A stretch of DNA of 47,645 nt from Microbacterium bovistercoris (GTDB lineage Bacteria; Actinomycetota; Actinomycetes; Actinomycetales; Microbacteriaceae). Below the pieces are notes generated by a model. It did not search any database. It was not told the DNA's origin and saw only the letters and a list, made by a program, of their open reading frames with translations. Position 1 is the stretch's first letter; each line of letters starts with the position of its first letter. This document shows, in pieces, positions 33,910-43,458 of this stretch. The stretch is from the NCBI RefSeq assembly GCF_003387575.1, contig NZ_QUAB01000035.1:1-47645 (forward strand), written 5' to 3'. A program made the translations under genes and the position numbers.

Positions 33910-35334
33910 ATGGACGAGGCTTTCGCCGACGGCTGGGCCTGGTGGGTGATCGCGATCGCGATCGGCTTCCCCGTGCTCCTCGTGGGCATCACCGAACTGC
34001 TCGGTGCGCTGCGCCGGCGCAACAGCCCGCTCGCGGGTCCCGTCGCGATCCTGCGCAACTGGGTGATCCCCGTCGGCGCCCTGTTCGCGCTGCTCGCGTT
34101 CGCACTGCAGTCTCCGGCCGACCAGGTCTGGGTGCGCGTGGTCGCCACCGTGTTCGGGTTCCTGCTGATCCTGCTGGTGCTCTCCGCCTTCAACGTCGTG
34201 CTGTTCTCGAACGCCTCCGAAGGATCCTGGCGTAAGCGCATCCCGACGATCTTCATCGAGATCGCACGGCTGGTGCTGGTCGTGGTCGGGCTCGCGATCC
34301 TGTTCTCCTGGGTGTGGAACGCGGATGTCGGCGGGCTCTTCGCGGCACTCGGCGTGACGTCGATCGTCATCGGCCTCGCGTTGCAGAACGCCGTGGGCGG
34401 TGTGATCTCGGGTCTGCTGCTGCTGTTCGAACAGCCGTTCAAGATCGGCGATCACCTCGACACCGGTGGGGTGAAGGGCCGGGTCATCGAGGTGAACTGG
34501 CGGGCCGTGCACATCGACACCGGCTCCGGCATCCAGATCGTGCCGAACTCCACCCTGTCGGGAGCGTCGTTCACGAACATGAGCGAGCCCGCGGGGCCGT
34601 ACGCGGCGGCAGCCGACATCACCTTCACCACCGACGACCCGCCGCACGAGGTGGTCGCCCTGCTGGTCGACGTGGCCGAGGGGCTGCCGTTGCGGCTGCC
34701 GCGCGAGAAGGTGTCTGTGCAGTACTCCGGCAAAGGCGCGTACTCGGTGGCCATCCCTGTGGCGTCGCCTGCGGATGCCTCCCGTGCCCTGACGGTCTAC
34801 CTGTCGTGGCTCTGGTACGCCGCGCGGCGCCGCGGGCTGGCGCTGGACGGCGACTCCACTGATCCGATCGCCGAGCCCGCCCGGCTTGATGCCGCGATCG
34901 ACGCGCTGGCCCCGCATCTGCACCTGGACGAGACGGACCGCGAACTGCTGCGGACCTCCTCGCGCCTGGAGCGGTACGGCGCGGGCGAGACCGTGCTCGG
35001 AACGGGCGTCGTCCCCGATCGGGTGCACTTCATCGTCGACGGTGCGGTGACGGTCGCCCTGGAAGTCCGGGGCAGCCGCATCGAGTTCGCCACCGCCGAG
35101 CGCGGCGACCTGGTGGGCCACACGGCACTGACACGCGAACCCAGCAAGGCGGTGAGCACAGCGGCGGGCATGCTCACGGTGCTGACGGTCCCGCTCGAGA
35201 CGGTCGACGCTCTCGTCCGGGCGCGTCCGCGGCTGGCCGCCGACATCGGGGAGCTGCTCGACATGAGGCGTGCACAGGCGACGGAGGCCCTCGCCGCGCG
35301 CGGTCTCACGATCAACGCGCTCACCGAGCGCTGA
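33910..35334 (+). CDS. MscS-type channel with cyclic nucleotide-binding domain
   Basis: The 474-residue protein has four or five helices with an MscS pore region ([35 protein letters not shown], about 152-186), a beta domain ([20 protein letters not shown]), and a C-terminal cNMP-binding fold (about 345-460). This is the layout of bCNG channels. The expected phosphate-binding GE...R-A-A reads [18 protein letters not shown], so Glu and Arg are replaced by His and Lys. It starts 2 nt after the cyclase stop, so both are certainly co-expressed. A cyclase-to-channel signal path is suggested. Confidence 0.88.
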   Translation: MDEAFADGWAWWVIAIAIGFPVLLVGITELLGALRRRNSPLAGPVAILRNWVIPVGALFALLAFALQSPADQVWVRVVATVFGFLLILLVLSAFNVVLFSNASEGSWRKRIPTIFIEIARLVLVVVGLAILFSWVWNADVGGLFAALGVTSIVIGLALQNAVGGVISGLLLLFEQPFKIGDHLDTGGVKGRVIEVNWRAVHIDTGSGIQIVPNSTLSGASFTNMSEPAGPYAAAADITFTTDDPPHEVVALLVDVAEGLPLRLPREKVSVQYSGKGAYSVAIPVASPADASRALTVYLSWLWYAARRRGLALDGDSTDPIAEPARLDAAIDALAPHLHLDETDRELLRTSSRLERYGAGETVLGTGVVPDRVHFIVDGAVTVALEVRGSRIEFATAERGDLVGHTALTREPSKAVSTAAGMLTVLTVPLETVDALVRARPRLAADIGELLDMRRAQATEALAARGLTINALTER

Positions 35335-35341
35335 TGGCGGG

Positions 35342-36064
35342 TCAGCGGGCGTCGAGAAGGTCGGGCTCGTCGGCGCGCTCGTCCGCCACGGCCCGCCGGC
35401 GCCCGACCCACAGCACGCCGGCGCCGACGGCGATGATCGCGACGGCGATGCCCACGACGTAGCCGGCGACCCCGAGATACCCGCCCGGCACCATGTGGGG
35501 GTTGAGGAACGGATACGGGTACCACCACGGGTCGCCGGTCGCGGGCGCGGTGATGGCATTCGCGCGGAGCAGCGTGTAGACGACCCAGACGATCGGGAAC
35601 GCGGCTACGGTCCACAGCGACGACCACGGCAGCGCACGTGGGCGCGGCGCGAACAGCACGTCGGCGAGCAGGAACAGCGGCGCGATCACGTGCAGCACTT
35701 CGTTCGACCACCACACCGTCGAGCCCTGATCCAGGGCGATTCCGCGCAACAGCACGTTGTAGACGATGCCGGTGACGATCATGTAGGTCGCCACGCACAG
35801 CAGCAGCGTGGCGAGCCAGCGCGGTTCGGCGCCGGTCGCGTGCCGCAGCATCCACACGCCGCCGATCGCCAGCGCGACCACAGCGCCCACGTTCGACAGG
35901 ATCGTGAAGAAGCTGAAGAAGTTCGCGATCACGGTGGGCAGGTGCGCGGCCCAGGGATCGGATGCCGCGAGCGTGCGCTCCACCGTGCGGATCAGCTGTG
36001 CGACGATGGCGCCTGCAGTCAGCGCGGCCGCGGCGATTCTGGCCCACGGCCACCATGTCGTCAT
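35342..36064 (-). CDS. Pr6Pr family membrane protein
   Basis: The 240-residue protein has six predicted helices with [56 protein letters not shown] and [14 protein letters not shown], the pattern of Pr6Pr/FAR-17a/AIG1-like proteins. Function in bacteria is unknown. It converges on the channel gene and diverges from purA. A -10 box lies 6 nt before the ATG. Confidence 0.85.
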   Translation of the reverse strand: MTTWWPWARIAAAALTAGAIVAQLIRTVERTLAASDPWAAHLPTVIANFFSFFTILSNVGAVVALAIGGVWMLRHATGAEPRWLATLLLCVATYMIVTGIVYNVLLRGIALDQGSTVWWSNEVLHVIAPLFLLADVLFAPRPRALPWSSLWTVAAFPIVWVVYTLLRANAITAPATGDPWWYPYPFLNPHMVPGGYLGVAGYVVGIAVAIIAVGAGVLWVGRRRAVADERADEPDLLDAR

Positions 36065-36070
36065 GGCGAA

Positions 36071-36076
36071 ACTGTA
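36071..36076 (-). promoter_or_regulatory. -10 box of Pr6Pr gene, leaderless layout
   Basis: TACAGT on the minus strand, then 6 nt, then the ATG at 36064; no ribosome binding site. Confidence 0.4.
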
Positions 36077-36093
36077 TCGCGGGGTGCCTTCGA

Positions 36094-36099
36094 TAGGAT
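36094..36099 (+). promoter_or_regulatory. -10 box of purA
   Basis: TAGGAT in the 108-nt divergent gap, about 74 nt before the purA start. The -35 is not clear. Confidence 0.35.
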
Positions 36100-36172
36100 G
36101 GTCCCGCCCGCTCAGGGCCAGCTCATCTGTCGGTGCAAGCCCGGCGAACAGCGCATTCCAGGGGGTCCACCC

Positions 36173-37459
36173 ATGCCAGGACTAGTTATCGTCGGCGTCC
36201 AGTGGGGCGATGAGGGCAAGGGCAAGGCGACTGACCTGCTCGGCGAGCGCACCGACTGGGTGGTGAAGTTCAACGGCGGCAACAACGCCGGGCACACCGT
36301 CGTCGTCGGCGACGAGAAGTACGCCCTGCACCTGCTGCCCTCCGGCATCCTGACCCCGGGCGTGACGCCGGTGATCGGAAACGGCGTCGTGGTCGACCTC
36401 GAGGTGCTCTTCAGCGAGCTCGAGGCGCTCTCGGCCCGCGGCGTCGACGTCTCCAAGCTCAAGGTCAGCGCGAACGCGCACCTGATCACCCAGTACCACC
36501 GCACGCTCGACAAGGTCACCGAGCGCTTCCTCGGCAAGCGCAACATCGGCACCACCGGCCGCGGCATCGGCCCGGCCTACGCCGACAAGATCAACCGGGT
36601 CGGCCTGCGTGTGCAGGACCTCTTCGACGAGAACATCCTGCGGCAGAAGGTCGAGGGCGCCCTCGACCAGAAGAACCACCTGCTGGTGAAGGTGTTCAAC
36701 CGCCGCGCCATCACCTGCGACGAGATCGTCGACGAGCTGCTGGCCTACGCCGAGCGACTGCGCCCGATGGTCGCCGACACCGGTCACCTGATCGCCGAGG
36801 CCCTCGGCCGCGGCGAGGTCGTGGTGTTCGAGGGCGGCCAGGCCACGATGCTCGACGTCGATCACGGCACCTATCCGTTCGTGACCTCGTCGACCGCGAC
36901 GGCCGCGGGTGCGGCAGCCGGTTCGGGCGTGGGCCCGAACAGCCTCGACCGCATCGTCGGCATCGTCAAGGCGTACACGACGCGCGTGGGCTCGGGACCG
37001 TTCCCGACCGAGCTCAACGACGAGATGGGCGAGTGGCTGCGCAAGACCGGCTTCGAGTACGGCACGACCACCGGTCGCCTGCGCCGCACCGGCTGGTACG
37101 ACGCCCCGATCACCCGCTACGCGACCCGTGTGAACGGCATCACCGACCTGGTGCTCACCAAGCTCGACGTGCTCACCGGTCTCGACCGGATCCCGGTGTG
37201 CGTGGCATACGACGTCGACGGCACCCGCTTCGACGACGTGCCGGTGAACCAGACCGACTTCCACCACGCGAAGCCGATCTACGAGTACTTCCCGGGCTGG
37301 AAGGAAGACATCTCGACCGCCCGCACCTTCGACGATCTGCCGCAGAACGCGCAGGACTACGTGCTCGCGCTCGAGAAGATGAGCAACACGCGCATCTCGG
37401 TGATCGGCGTCGGCCCGGAGCGCGACGAGGTCATCGTCCGCCACGACCTGCTCGACTGA
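36173..37459 (+). CDS. purA: Adenylosuccinate synthetase
   Basis: The 428-residue enzyme makes adenylosuccinate from IMP, aspartate and GTP, the first committed AMP step. It shows the GTP-binding loop [12 protein letters not shown] at residues 9-20 with catalytic Asp13, the catalytic histidine block [10 protein letters not shown] (about 38-47), [13 protein letters not shown], and [13 protein letters not shown]. Length is standard. The ATG at 36173 follows a GGGGG-type site. The long frame upstream is a shadow. Confidence 0.97.
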   Translation: MPGLVIVGVQWGDEGKGKATDLLGERTDWVVKFNGGNNAGHTVVVGDEKYALHLLPSGILTPGVTPVIGNGVVVDLEVLFSELEALSARGVDVSKLKVSANAHLITQYHRTLDKVTERFLGKRNIGTTGRGIGPAYADKINRVGLRVQDLFDENILRQKVEGALDQKNHLLVKVFNRRAITCDEIVDELLAYAERLRPMVADTGHLIAEALGRGEVVVFEGGQATMLDVDHGTYPFVTSSTATAAGAAAGSGVGPNSLDRIVGIVKAYTTRVGSGPFPTELNDEMGEWLRKTGFEYGTTTGRLRRTGWYDAPITRYATRVNGITDLVLTKLDVLTGLDRIPVCVAYDVDGTRFDDVPVNQTDFHHAKPIYEYFPGWKEDISTARTFDDLPQNAQDYVLALEKMSNTRISVIGVGPERDEVIVRHDLLD

Positions 37460-37481
37460 GTTCGGGGCGCGCGCCCGGCGC

Positions 37482-37549
37482 GCGAGTGCACCGGTTGCCG
37501 GCGAGTGCACCGGTTGTCGACGTCCGTAACCGGTGCACTCGCCGACAAC
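37482..37549. repeat. Intergenic repeat: two direct copies and one inverted copy
   Basis: GCGAGTGCACCGGTTG(C/T)CG occurs at 37482-37500 and 37501-37519, and its inverse (AACCGGTGCACTCGCCGACAAC) at 37528-37549. The block follows the purA stop and can fold into a long hairpin, so it may act as a terminator. It resembles a REP-type element. Confidence 0.7.
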
Positions 37550-37580
37550 CCGTTCACTCGGCGACAAGAGAGGATGCCGC

Positions 37581-38729
37581 ATGACGCGGTTCTGGCTCGG
37601 CGGCTACGGCCCCGACATGGACGGGGATGCCGCGGGCATCGGCCTGCTCGCGGGTGACGATGCGCGCCCGCAGACGACCCTGGCCTACCGCGGCGCGGTC
37701 GCGCCGGCCGCGGACCCGTCCTGGCTGGCGCAGCATCCGTCGCTCGACGTCGTGTACGCGGCGCTGGAGGGATCCGGCGAGGTCGCGGCCTTCGTGCGCT
37801 CCGGCGAGTCGGCGCTGCGCCCGCTGGGCGCGCCGGTGCCCGCCGGCGAGGCCGTCTGTCACCTGGCCGTCGCGCCCGACGGCCGATTCCTGGTCGCGAG
37901 CTGCTACGGCGACGGCCGGGTCGTGCGCATCGGGCTGGACGCCGAAGGACGGCTGGTCCCGGATGCCGCGGACAAGGCCGCCGCATTGCGCGCGGCACTG
38001 TTCGGGGACGGATGGCGGGACGAAGGACGGATGCAGGGAGACACGCCGCAGGACCGCCCTGCAGCCGGGGAATCTCCCGACATCCGTGCGGCATCCGACC
38101 CGTACCCGACCCCCACCGGAACCGAACCGCGGGTCTCGCACGCGCACTCCGCGGCGTTCCTCCGCGACGGGCGGATCGCGACGACCGACCTCGGCTTCGA
38201 CCTGGTGCGCATCTGGCGGCCGGGAACGACGGGGCTGCAGCTGGACCACGAGGTCGTGCTGCCGCGCGGCTCCGGGCCCCGGCACATGGTCGCCCACCCC
38301 AGCGGGCACCTGCACGTGGTGACCGAGTACTCCTGCGAGGTCTTCACGCTGGCCGCCGACCGCGAAGGGCGCTGGGGCCTCGTGTCGGGCGTGGTCGTCT
38401 CGGCGATCGCGACCCCGGGGCACGACTTCCCGGCCGAACTCGCCCGCTCGCGCGACGGCGAGACGCTCTACACCGCGCTGCGCGGCAGCAACACGATCGC
38501 GGCGCTGCGGGTGCGCGGTGCCGGTGAGATCGTCGAACCGCTCGCTCTCGCCGACTCGGGTGTCGACTGGCCGCGGCACCACCTCGTGCACGAGGGGGCG
38601 CTGCTGGTGGCGGGGCAGCGGTCCGACACGGTCTCGGTGCTCGATCTCGACGAGCGCACGGGTGCTCCGCGCGACGTGCGCCACACCGCTCCGGCGCCCG
38701 CGCCGACCTGCTTCCTGCCGGTGCGATGA
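37581..38729 (+). CDS. Lactonase (7-bladed beta-propeller) family protein
   Basis: The 382-residue protein matches the YbhE/6-phosphogluconolactonase-like propeller family (PF10282 type): WLGGYGPD, QHPSLDVVYAALEG, CHLAVAPDGRFLVASCYGDG, PRVSHAHSAAF, GPRHMVAHPSG, DGETLYTALRGSNTI. An insertion of about 35 residues rich in Asp/Pro (about 150-185) interrupts one blade loop. The start has GAGAGG 8 nt upstream. Possible substrates are sugar lactones; a link with the island's lactone signal 28 kb away is not supported by anything here. Confidence 0.8.
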   Translation: MTRFWLGGYGPDMDGDAAGIGLLAGDDARPQTTLAYRGAVAPAADPSWLAQHPSLDVVYAALEGSGEVAAFVRSGESALRPLGAPVPAGEAVCHLAVAPDGRFLVASCYGDGRVVRIGLDAEGRLVPDAADKAAALRAALFGDGWRDEGRMQGDTPQDRPAAGESPDIRAASDPYPTPTGTEPRVSHAHSAAFLRDGRIATTDLGFDLVRIWRPGTTGLQLDHEVVLPRGSGPRHMVAHPSGHLHVVTEYSCEVFTLAADREGRWGLVSGVVVSAIATPGHDFPAELARSRDGETLYTALRGSNTIAALRVRGAGEIVEPLALADSGVDWPRHHLVHEGALLVAGQRSDTVSVLDLDERTGAPRDVRHTAPAPAPTCFLPVR

Positions 38730-38755
38730 CCCTGGTCCCATGGGGTTAGCCAAGC

Positions 38756-38761
38756 TAGACT
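38756..38761 (+). promoter_or_regulatory. -10 box and possible operator of toxin-antitoxin operon
   Basis: TAGACT, then 6 nt, then the antitoxin ATG at 38768. The box lies in TTAGCCAAGCTAGACTAA (38746-38763), a weak inverted repeat that may bind the antitoxin. Confidence 0.4.
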
Positions 38762-38767
38762 AAGCCC

Positions 38768-39007
38768 ATGGGTATTCAGGTGAACATGCATGAGGCGAAG
38801 ACGCAGCTCTCCGCCCTGGTCGAGCGCGTGCTCGCCGGCGAACAGGTCACCATCGCCCGCGCCGGCAGCCCTGTGGTCGACCTCGTGGTGCACCGGTCCG
38901 ACCGCCCGATCGTCGGCATCCTGAAGGGCGAGTTCTCCTACGACGCCGAGGCGTTCGATGCAGCAGACGACGAGATCCGGCAGATGTTCTATGGGGCGGA
39001 TGCCTGA
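38768..39007 (+). CDS. Antitoxin, Phd/YefM family
   Basis: A 79-residue antitoxin starting MGIQVNMHEAKTQLSALVERVLAGEQVTIARAGSP, the typical Phd/YefM DNA-binding and dimerisation domain. The acidic C-terminal part (about 45-79) would wrap around the toxin. It overlaps the toxin start by one base (TGATG), giving tight coupling. Confidence 0.9.
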   Translation: MGIQVNMHEAKTQLSALVERVLAGEQVTIARAGSPVVDLVVHRSDRPIVGILKGEFSYDAEAFDAADDEIRQMFYGADA

Positions 39008-39393
39008 TGCTGCTCGACACCCACGCGCTGCTCTGGCTGGCGATGGACGACGCGCGGCTGGGTCCGCGCAGCCGCGACCGCATCGCCGCATCGCCGCGCG
39101 TGCATTACTCGGCGGTGTCGGTCTCCGAGATCGTCATCAAGCACATGCTCGGCCGGATCCGGCTGCCCGGCGGCGATCGCTTCCCGGAGATCTTCGAGCA
39201 GATGGGCCTCGTCGAGCTGCCGTTCACCGCGCGGCACGCGAACGCGCTGCGTGAGGAGCCGGAGCTGGTTCGGCACGATCCGTTCGACCGGTTCCTGCTC
39301 GCGCAGTCGGCCGCCGAGGGGATGCCGCTGATCACGGCCGATCGCGTGTTGCTCGCCCTCGGCCGCACCTGGGTGCACGACGCGGCCGAGTGA
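39007..39393 (+). CDS. Toxin, PIN-domain ribonuclease (VapC-like)
   Basis: A 128-residue PIN ribonuclease with all acidic residues present: MLLDTHALLWL (D4), VSVSEIVIKH (Glu near 40), HDPFDRFLLAQ (Asp near 95) and ITADRVLL (Asp near 112). This set matches the sub-group that pairs with Phd-type antitoxins. VapC toxins cleave specific tRNAs or rRNA. Unlike the PIN protein at 20108-20689, it looks functional. Confidence 0.9.
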   Translation: MLLDTHALLWLAMDDARLGPRSRDRIAASPRVHYSAVSVSEIVIKHMLGRIRLPGGDRFPEIFEQMGLVELPFTARHANALREEPELVRHDPFDRFLLAQSAAEGMPLITADRVLLALGRTWVHDAAE

Positions 39394-39400
39394 CGGCCCG

Positions 39401-40495
39401 TCAGGCCGCGGCCAGAGCTGTGCGGCGGACGCTGAACAGCCGGTCCATCACGTACGCGGCATCCCTGCCCATGCCCATCAGAGTCGGCGACGCCGCCGAA
39501 TACTGGAACGGGAGACCGACGAATGCGAGTCCGGGCACGGCCGTCGCCATTCCCCGCTCGTGGTCCGGCCATCCGTTCGCGTCGAACGCCGCGGGGATCT
39601 CGAGCCAGTCGAGCCGCGGCAGAGAACCAGTGCACCACACGACGGTCGCGGCATCCACGACCTCTCCGTCGTCGAGCACCGGCCTGCCGTCCACGACCCC
39701 GGTGACGCGTCCGACGCGGCGCACGCCCTGCCGATCGAGATCGACGAGGTGATTGCGCACCAGGTTCACGCCGTGCCCCCGGTGCTCCTGCATGAACCGC
39801 CGGCCCTTCTCGGTGTCGACCGTGGTGTTCCGCAGCCGCCGGATGAAGATGCTCGAGACCAGGTTGCCGATGGGGGTGTCGATGCGGCCGGGCACCTGGC
39901 CGGGATTGCGCCCGGCGATGATCGTCGGATGACCCGACCTCACCGCCTCGAGCGCGACGTCGGTCCCCGAGTTCGCCGCGCCGACCACCAGCACCGGGCC
40001 GTCGGCGAAGTCCTCCTCGCCCTGGTAGTCGAGAGAGTGCAATTGGCGGATGACGGGGTCCAGCTCCGCTGCGAATGCCGGCGTGATCGGCCTGTGGTGT
40101 GCCCCGGCCGCGACGATCACCTGATCCGCGACGACCTCTCGGCTGTCGGAGAAGGCGAGACGGAAGCGCCCTGCCTCGGCCGTCACGCGGCTCACGCGCG
40201 TCGACGTGCGCACCGGCAGGTCGAAGGCCTCGGCGTACCTCTCCAGATAGTCGGCGAGCTGAGCGCCGGTCGGGTACTCGAAGACGCCGATGTCCAGAGC
40301 CATGCCGGGCAGCTTCGCCCAGCGCCTCGGGGTGAACAGGCGCAGCGACCGGTAGCGCTCGCGCCAGCTGTCGCCGACGCGGGGGTGATCGTCGTACACC
40401 TCGAAGGCGATGCCGCGATCGCGCGCCAGAGCGGCGGCGTGCAGGCCGGCTGCGCCGGCCCCGATGATGGCCAGATCAAGAGTCGTGGTGGACAT
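39401..40495 (-). CDS. FAD-dependent monooxygenase/oxidoreductase (FMO-like)
   Basis: The 364-residue flavoprotein has an N-terminal FAD motif IIGAGAAGLHAA (about 10-21), a second NAD(P)H dinucleotide motif VLVVGAANSGTDVALE (about 168-183), and WRERYRSLRLFTPRRW as in CzcO-like proteins. An AGGAGG precedes the ATG. A LuxR-type regulator lies upstream on the same strand and probably controls it. Confidence 0.88.
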   Translation of the reverse strand: MSTTTLDLAIIGAGAAGLHAAALARDRGIAFEVYDDHPRVGDSWRERYRSLRLFTPRRWAKLPGMALDIGVFEYPTGAQLADYLERYAEAFDLPVRTSTRVSRVTAEAGRFRLAFSDSREVVADQVIVAAGAHHRPITPAFAAELDPVIRQLHSLDYQGEEDFADGPVLVVGAANSGTDVALEAVRSGHPTIIAGRNPGQVPGRIDTPIGNLVSSIFIRRLRNTTVDTEKGRRFMQEHRGHGVNLVRNHLVDLDRQGVRRVGRVTGVVDGRPVLDDGEVVDAATVVWCTGSLPRLDWLEIPAAFDANGWPDHERGMATAVPGLAFVGLPFQYSAASPTLMGMGRDAAYVMDRLFSVRRTALAAA

Positions 40496-40563
40496 GATTC
40501 CTCCTTTCCGCTGATGCTACGGAGGACGCATCCTCCCGACATCGGCAGAAATGACCAATCAGG

Positions 40564-42171
40564 TCAGGCTGCCGTGACGAGGCCGTGCTCGAACGCGTAC
40601 GCCGTCGCCGCAGAGCGGCTCGGCACGCCGAGCTTCGCGAGGATGTTGCCGACGTGGCGCGCGACCGTGCGCTCGCTGAGGAAGAGTCGTTCCGCGATGC
40701 GCCTGTTCGACCATCCGTGCGCGACGAGGTCGAGCACTTCGCGTTCGCGCGGACTCAGCCCGGTGGCCGGGGACGGCGCGGTGCCGGCGTTCGACGCGAT
40801 CCGCTCCAGCCGTGCCAGGTCGGGGATGGCGCCCAGTCCTTCCAGCACGGTGCGGGCGGCGTCGAACTCGAGCTGTGCGCCCTCCTCGTCACCGGCGTCG
40901 CGGGCCGCGCGGCCGATCGCGATGCGCGTCAGTGCCGCCTCGTATGGGGCGTCGAGTCGTCGCCAGGTCGACCAGGCCGCGCGGAGCAGCGCCGAGGCAT
41001 CCGCGAACGGGCCCACCGCCAGGGCCACCAGCCCGTCGGCGTGCGACGAGAGCGCACGGAGGTACAGCAGATCGCCCGCAGCGAGCCCGCGCAGCTCGGC
41101 GGCGGCATCGGCGGCGTCCGCGGGGCGCCGCCGATCGAGGGCGACGAGCACCGCGGCGAAGAGCAGCTCGGCGCGCGCCGCCGGTTCCCGCGCCGTGGAA
41201 CGGGCCCTCGCGAGCCCTGCCCAGGCGGTGTCGAGCTCGCCGGCGTCGCGGTGCACGAGCGCCAGGCCGGGCTGCACCTCACGGCCGAGAGCGGCCGCCT
41301 GCCGGTAGGCGTGCAGTGCGGGTTCGGCGCGTCCGGCTACGCGATGCAGCTCGCCGAGCCGGTACCACGCCTTGCCGAGCGTGTCGGTGCGCTCCTCGGT
41401 GCGACAGACACCGTCGGCGGCATCCAGCGCGGCCGCCCACTCGCCGCCGAACTGCATGACCGTGGCGGTGTGCAGCGTGCACTCCCCGCGGAACGGCGCG
41501 AGTCCGCGCTGGGCGTCGCACCACTCGCCCAGATCTCTCGTCCACACCCTGGCCCGTTCCATGTCACCGCGGGCGAGCAGGCTCGCGATCACCGCGCAGT
41601 ACGCGGGCCCGGCACCCCGATCGCTCACGTGCCCGGTGCCGATCATCAGCATGACCCGGTCCATGCACGCGACGCCGTCGTCGATGCGTCCCGAGCGCAT
41701 CAAGGCTCGGCCCTCGCCCATGACGGCGAGGACCTCGACGTCGGCATCGACGCCCGCTGCGCTCCGGCCGGCGACGTGGAACAGCGCTGCGGATGCCTCC
41801 GTCTCGCCGCGCAGGAAGACCGCCTGCGCCCGGCACAACGAGGCGATCGCGTCCGTCCGCGGATCGCCGGCGAAGCGCTCGCTGAGATCGAGCAGTCGCG
41901 CCATCCAGCTCTGCGCCTTCACAGCGTCGCCATGCTCGCCGAGCGTGAAGCCGAGCCAGAACGCGCAGCGCACCGCATCCGGGCCTGATCCGTCGTCGAG
42001 GAACCGCAGGAACGCGCGCTCCCACGCCCGTTCGCAGACGTCGTGACGGCCCGTGAACCACGCCGCCTGGCCGAGGTCGTCCAGGTCGCGCGCATCGAGG
42101 TCCCCCTCGTTCGCGACGAGGGAGTCGAAACGCCCGGTCCAATCGACGACCGGGGTCTCCCGGATGGCCAT
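40564..42171 (-). CDS. LuxR-type transcriptional regulator with TPR-like sensor
   Basis: A 535-residue protein with a helical-repeat N-terminal region (about 1-460) and a C-terminal GerE-type helix-turn-helix: LSPREREVLDLVAHGWSNRRIAERL followed by SERTVARHVGNILAKLG. The start at the ATG at 42171 is preferred because GATACT lies 6 nt upstream. No nucleotide-binding motif was seen, so it is smaller than LAL-type regulators. The flavin monooxygenase gene follows after 68 nt. Confidence 0.87.
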   Translation of the reverse strand: MAIRETPVVDWTGRFDSLVANEGDLDARDLDDLGQAAWFTGRHDVCERAWERAFLRFLDDGSGPDAVRCAFWLGFTLGEHGDAVKAQSWMARLLDLSERFAGDPRTDAIASLCRAQAVFLRGETEASAALFHVAGRSAAGVDADVEVLAVMGEGRALMRSGRIDDGVACMDRVMLMIGTGHVSDRGAGPAYCAVIASLLARGDMERARVWTRDLGEWCDAQRGLAPFRGECTLHTATVMQFGGEWAAALDAADGVCRTEERTDTLGKAWYRLGELHRVAGRAEPALHAYRQAAALGREVQPGLALVHRDAGELDTAWAGLARARSTAREPAARAELLFAAVLVALDRRRPADAADAAAELRGLAAGDLLYLRALSSHADGLVALAVGPFADASALLRAAWSTWRRLDAPYEAALTRIAIGRAARDAGDEEGAQLEFDAARTVLEGLGAIPDLARLERIASNAGTAPSPATGLSPREREVLDLVAHGWSNRRIAERLFLSERTVARHVGNILAKLGVPSRSAATAYAFEHGLVTAA

Positions 42172-42299
42172 GGACACAGTATCCGCGCCGTTGGATGCGG
42201 GGGGCAACGGGTGGGCTGATCCTCACGGTTCCGTGAGAAACACGGCCGGATGTCGGCGGCAGACCCTAGGCTCGGAGCAGACCCCCGAGGAGGCCTTTG

Positions 42300-42602
42300 A
42301 TGAAGGCGGTTTTCGCAGGAACGGTGCTCGCCGACGCCGACGAGTCCGAGCTGGTGCTGCTCGAGGGTGACTACTACTTCCCGCCGGCGATCGTGCACCC
42401 CGCGGCACTGGTCGAGGGAGCCGCCTTCGATGCCGAAGACGACAGAGGACCGCGACACTACCTCTCCGCCGTGGTCGACGGCGAGAAGCATGCGGACATC
42501 GCGTGGTCGTATCCCGAGCCGTCGCAGGCCGCGATCGCCCGTGCCGGCGCCGACTTCACCGACTTCGTCGCCTTCGGACCCGAGGTGGAGGTGCGCTCCT
42601 AG
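42300..42602 (+). CDS. DUF427 domain protein
   Basis: A 100-residue protein of the DUF427 family: KAVFAGTVLADADESELVLLEGDYYFPP, then HYLSAVVDGEKHADIAWSYPEPSQAA. AGGAGG lies 6 nt before the ATG, and a -10-like TAGGCT is at 42267-42272. Molecular function of the family is unknown. It ends 9 nt before the ABC importer genes and likely shares their transcript. Confidence 0.85.
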   Translation: MKAVFAGTVLADADESELVLLEGDYYFPPAIVHPAALVEGAAFDAEDDRGPRHYLSAVVDGEKHADIAWSYPEPSQAAIARAGADFTDFVAFGPEVEVRS

Positions 42603-42611
42603 GAGCTGCTC

Positions 42612-43457
42612 ATGATCGAATTCCGATCGGTCTCGAAGACCTTCCCCGACGGCACCTCCGCGGTGCGGGAGTTCAGCCTGCAGATCCCCGCCCGCAAGAC
42701 CACCGTGTTCGTCGGATCGTCCGGATGCGGCAAGACGACCCTGCTGCGCATGATCAATCGCATGGTCGAGCCCTCCTCGGGCGACGTGCAGATCGACGGC
42801 GAGAGCGTGCTGACCGGCGACCCGGTGGCCCTGCGCCGCGGCATCGGCTACGTGCTGCAGAACTCCGGGCTCATGCCGCACTTCACCGTGATCGACAACG
42901 TCTCGGCCGTGCTGCGCATCACCGGGGTCGCCCGTGCCGAAGCGCATGCCAGGGCACGCGAGCTGCTCGACACGGTCGGCCTGGCGCAGCCGCTCGCCGG
43001 TCGCTACCCCGCGCAACTCTCGGGCGGGCAGCAGCAGCGCGTCGGCGTGGCCCGCGCGCTCGCCGCCGATCCCAACATCCTGCTCATGGACGAGCCGTTC
43101 GGCGCTGTCGACCCGATCGTGCGCGCCGACCTGCAGCAGGAGCTGCTGCGGCTGCAGCGCGACCTCGACAAGACGGTCGTGTTCGTCACCCACGACATCG
43201 ACGAGGCGTTCCTGCTCGGCGATCAGGTGGTGATCCTCGACGTCGGCGCGCGCATCGTGCAGCGCGGCACGCCGAGCGAGATCATCGAGAACCCGGCCGA
43301 CGACTTCGTGGCCGCGTTCATCGGCGGAGACCGGGGCAAGCGCGCACTGCGTCTCAAGCAGACGCCGCGCGGCACCGTCGTCGTCGACGAGTTCGGCCGC
43401 ACACAGGGCTCCATCGTCGGATCCGATGCCGCGGCGCCGGCGGTCGAAGGCGGCTGA
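42612..43457 (+). CDS. Glycine betaine/choline-type ABC importer, ATP-binding protein
   Basis: The 281-residue ATPase has Walker A GSSGCGKTTL (about 36-45), signature LSGGQQQR, Walker B ILLMDEPFGAVD and the switch region VTHDIDEAF. This is the OpuCA/ProV pattern, with a short C-terminal extension lacking paired CBS domains. GGAG lies upstream of the ATG. Together with two permeases and a binding protein it forms a complete importer for quaternary amine osmoprotectants. Confidence 0.92.
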   Translation: MIEFRSVSKTFPDGTSAVREFSLQIPARKTTVFVGSSGCGKTTLLRMINRMVEPSSGDVQIDGESVLTGDPVALRRGIGYVLQNSGLMPHFTVIDNVSAVLRITGVARAEAHARARELLDTVGLAQPLAGRYPAQLSGGQQQRVGVARALAADPNILLMDEPFGAVDPIVRADLQQELLRLQRDLDKTVVFVTHDIDEAFLLGDQVVILDVGARIVQRGTPSEIIENPADDFVAAFIGGDRGKRALRLKQTPRGTVVVDEFGRTQGSIVGSDAAAPAVEGG

Positions 43458-43458
43458 C

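Noticed and set aside
35270..36172. Possible long N-terminal extension of purA
   Set aside because: The frame is open only because of high GC; the enzyme begins [18 protein letters not shown] at 36173, the standard start.
36065..36172. Possible riboswitch before purA
   Set aside because: The leader is only about 70 nt and shows no purine-riboswitch core or terminator/antiterminator pair.
37482..37549. CRISPR-like array
   Set aside because: Only two direct units that abut with no spacer, plus an inverted copy; no cas genes nearby.
37581..38729. Lactonase-like protein as degrader of the island's butanolide signal
   Set aside because: It is 28 kb away, the propeller family acts mainly on sugar lactones, and no shared regulation is visible.
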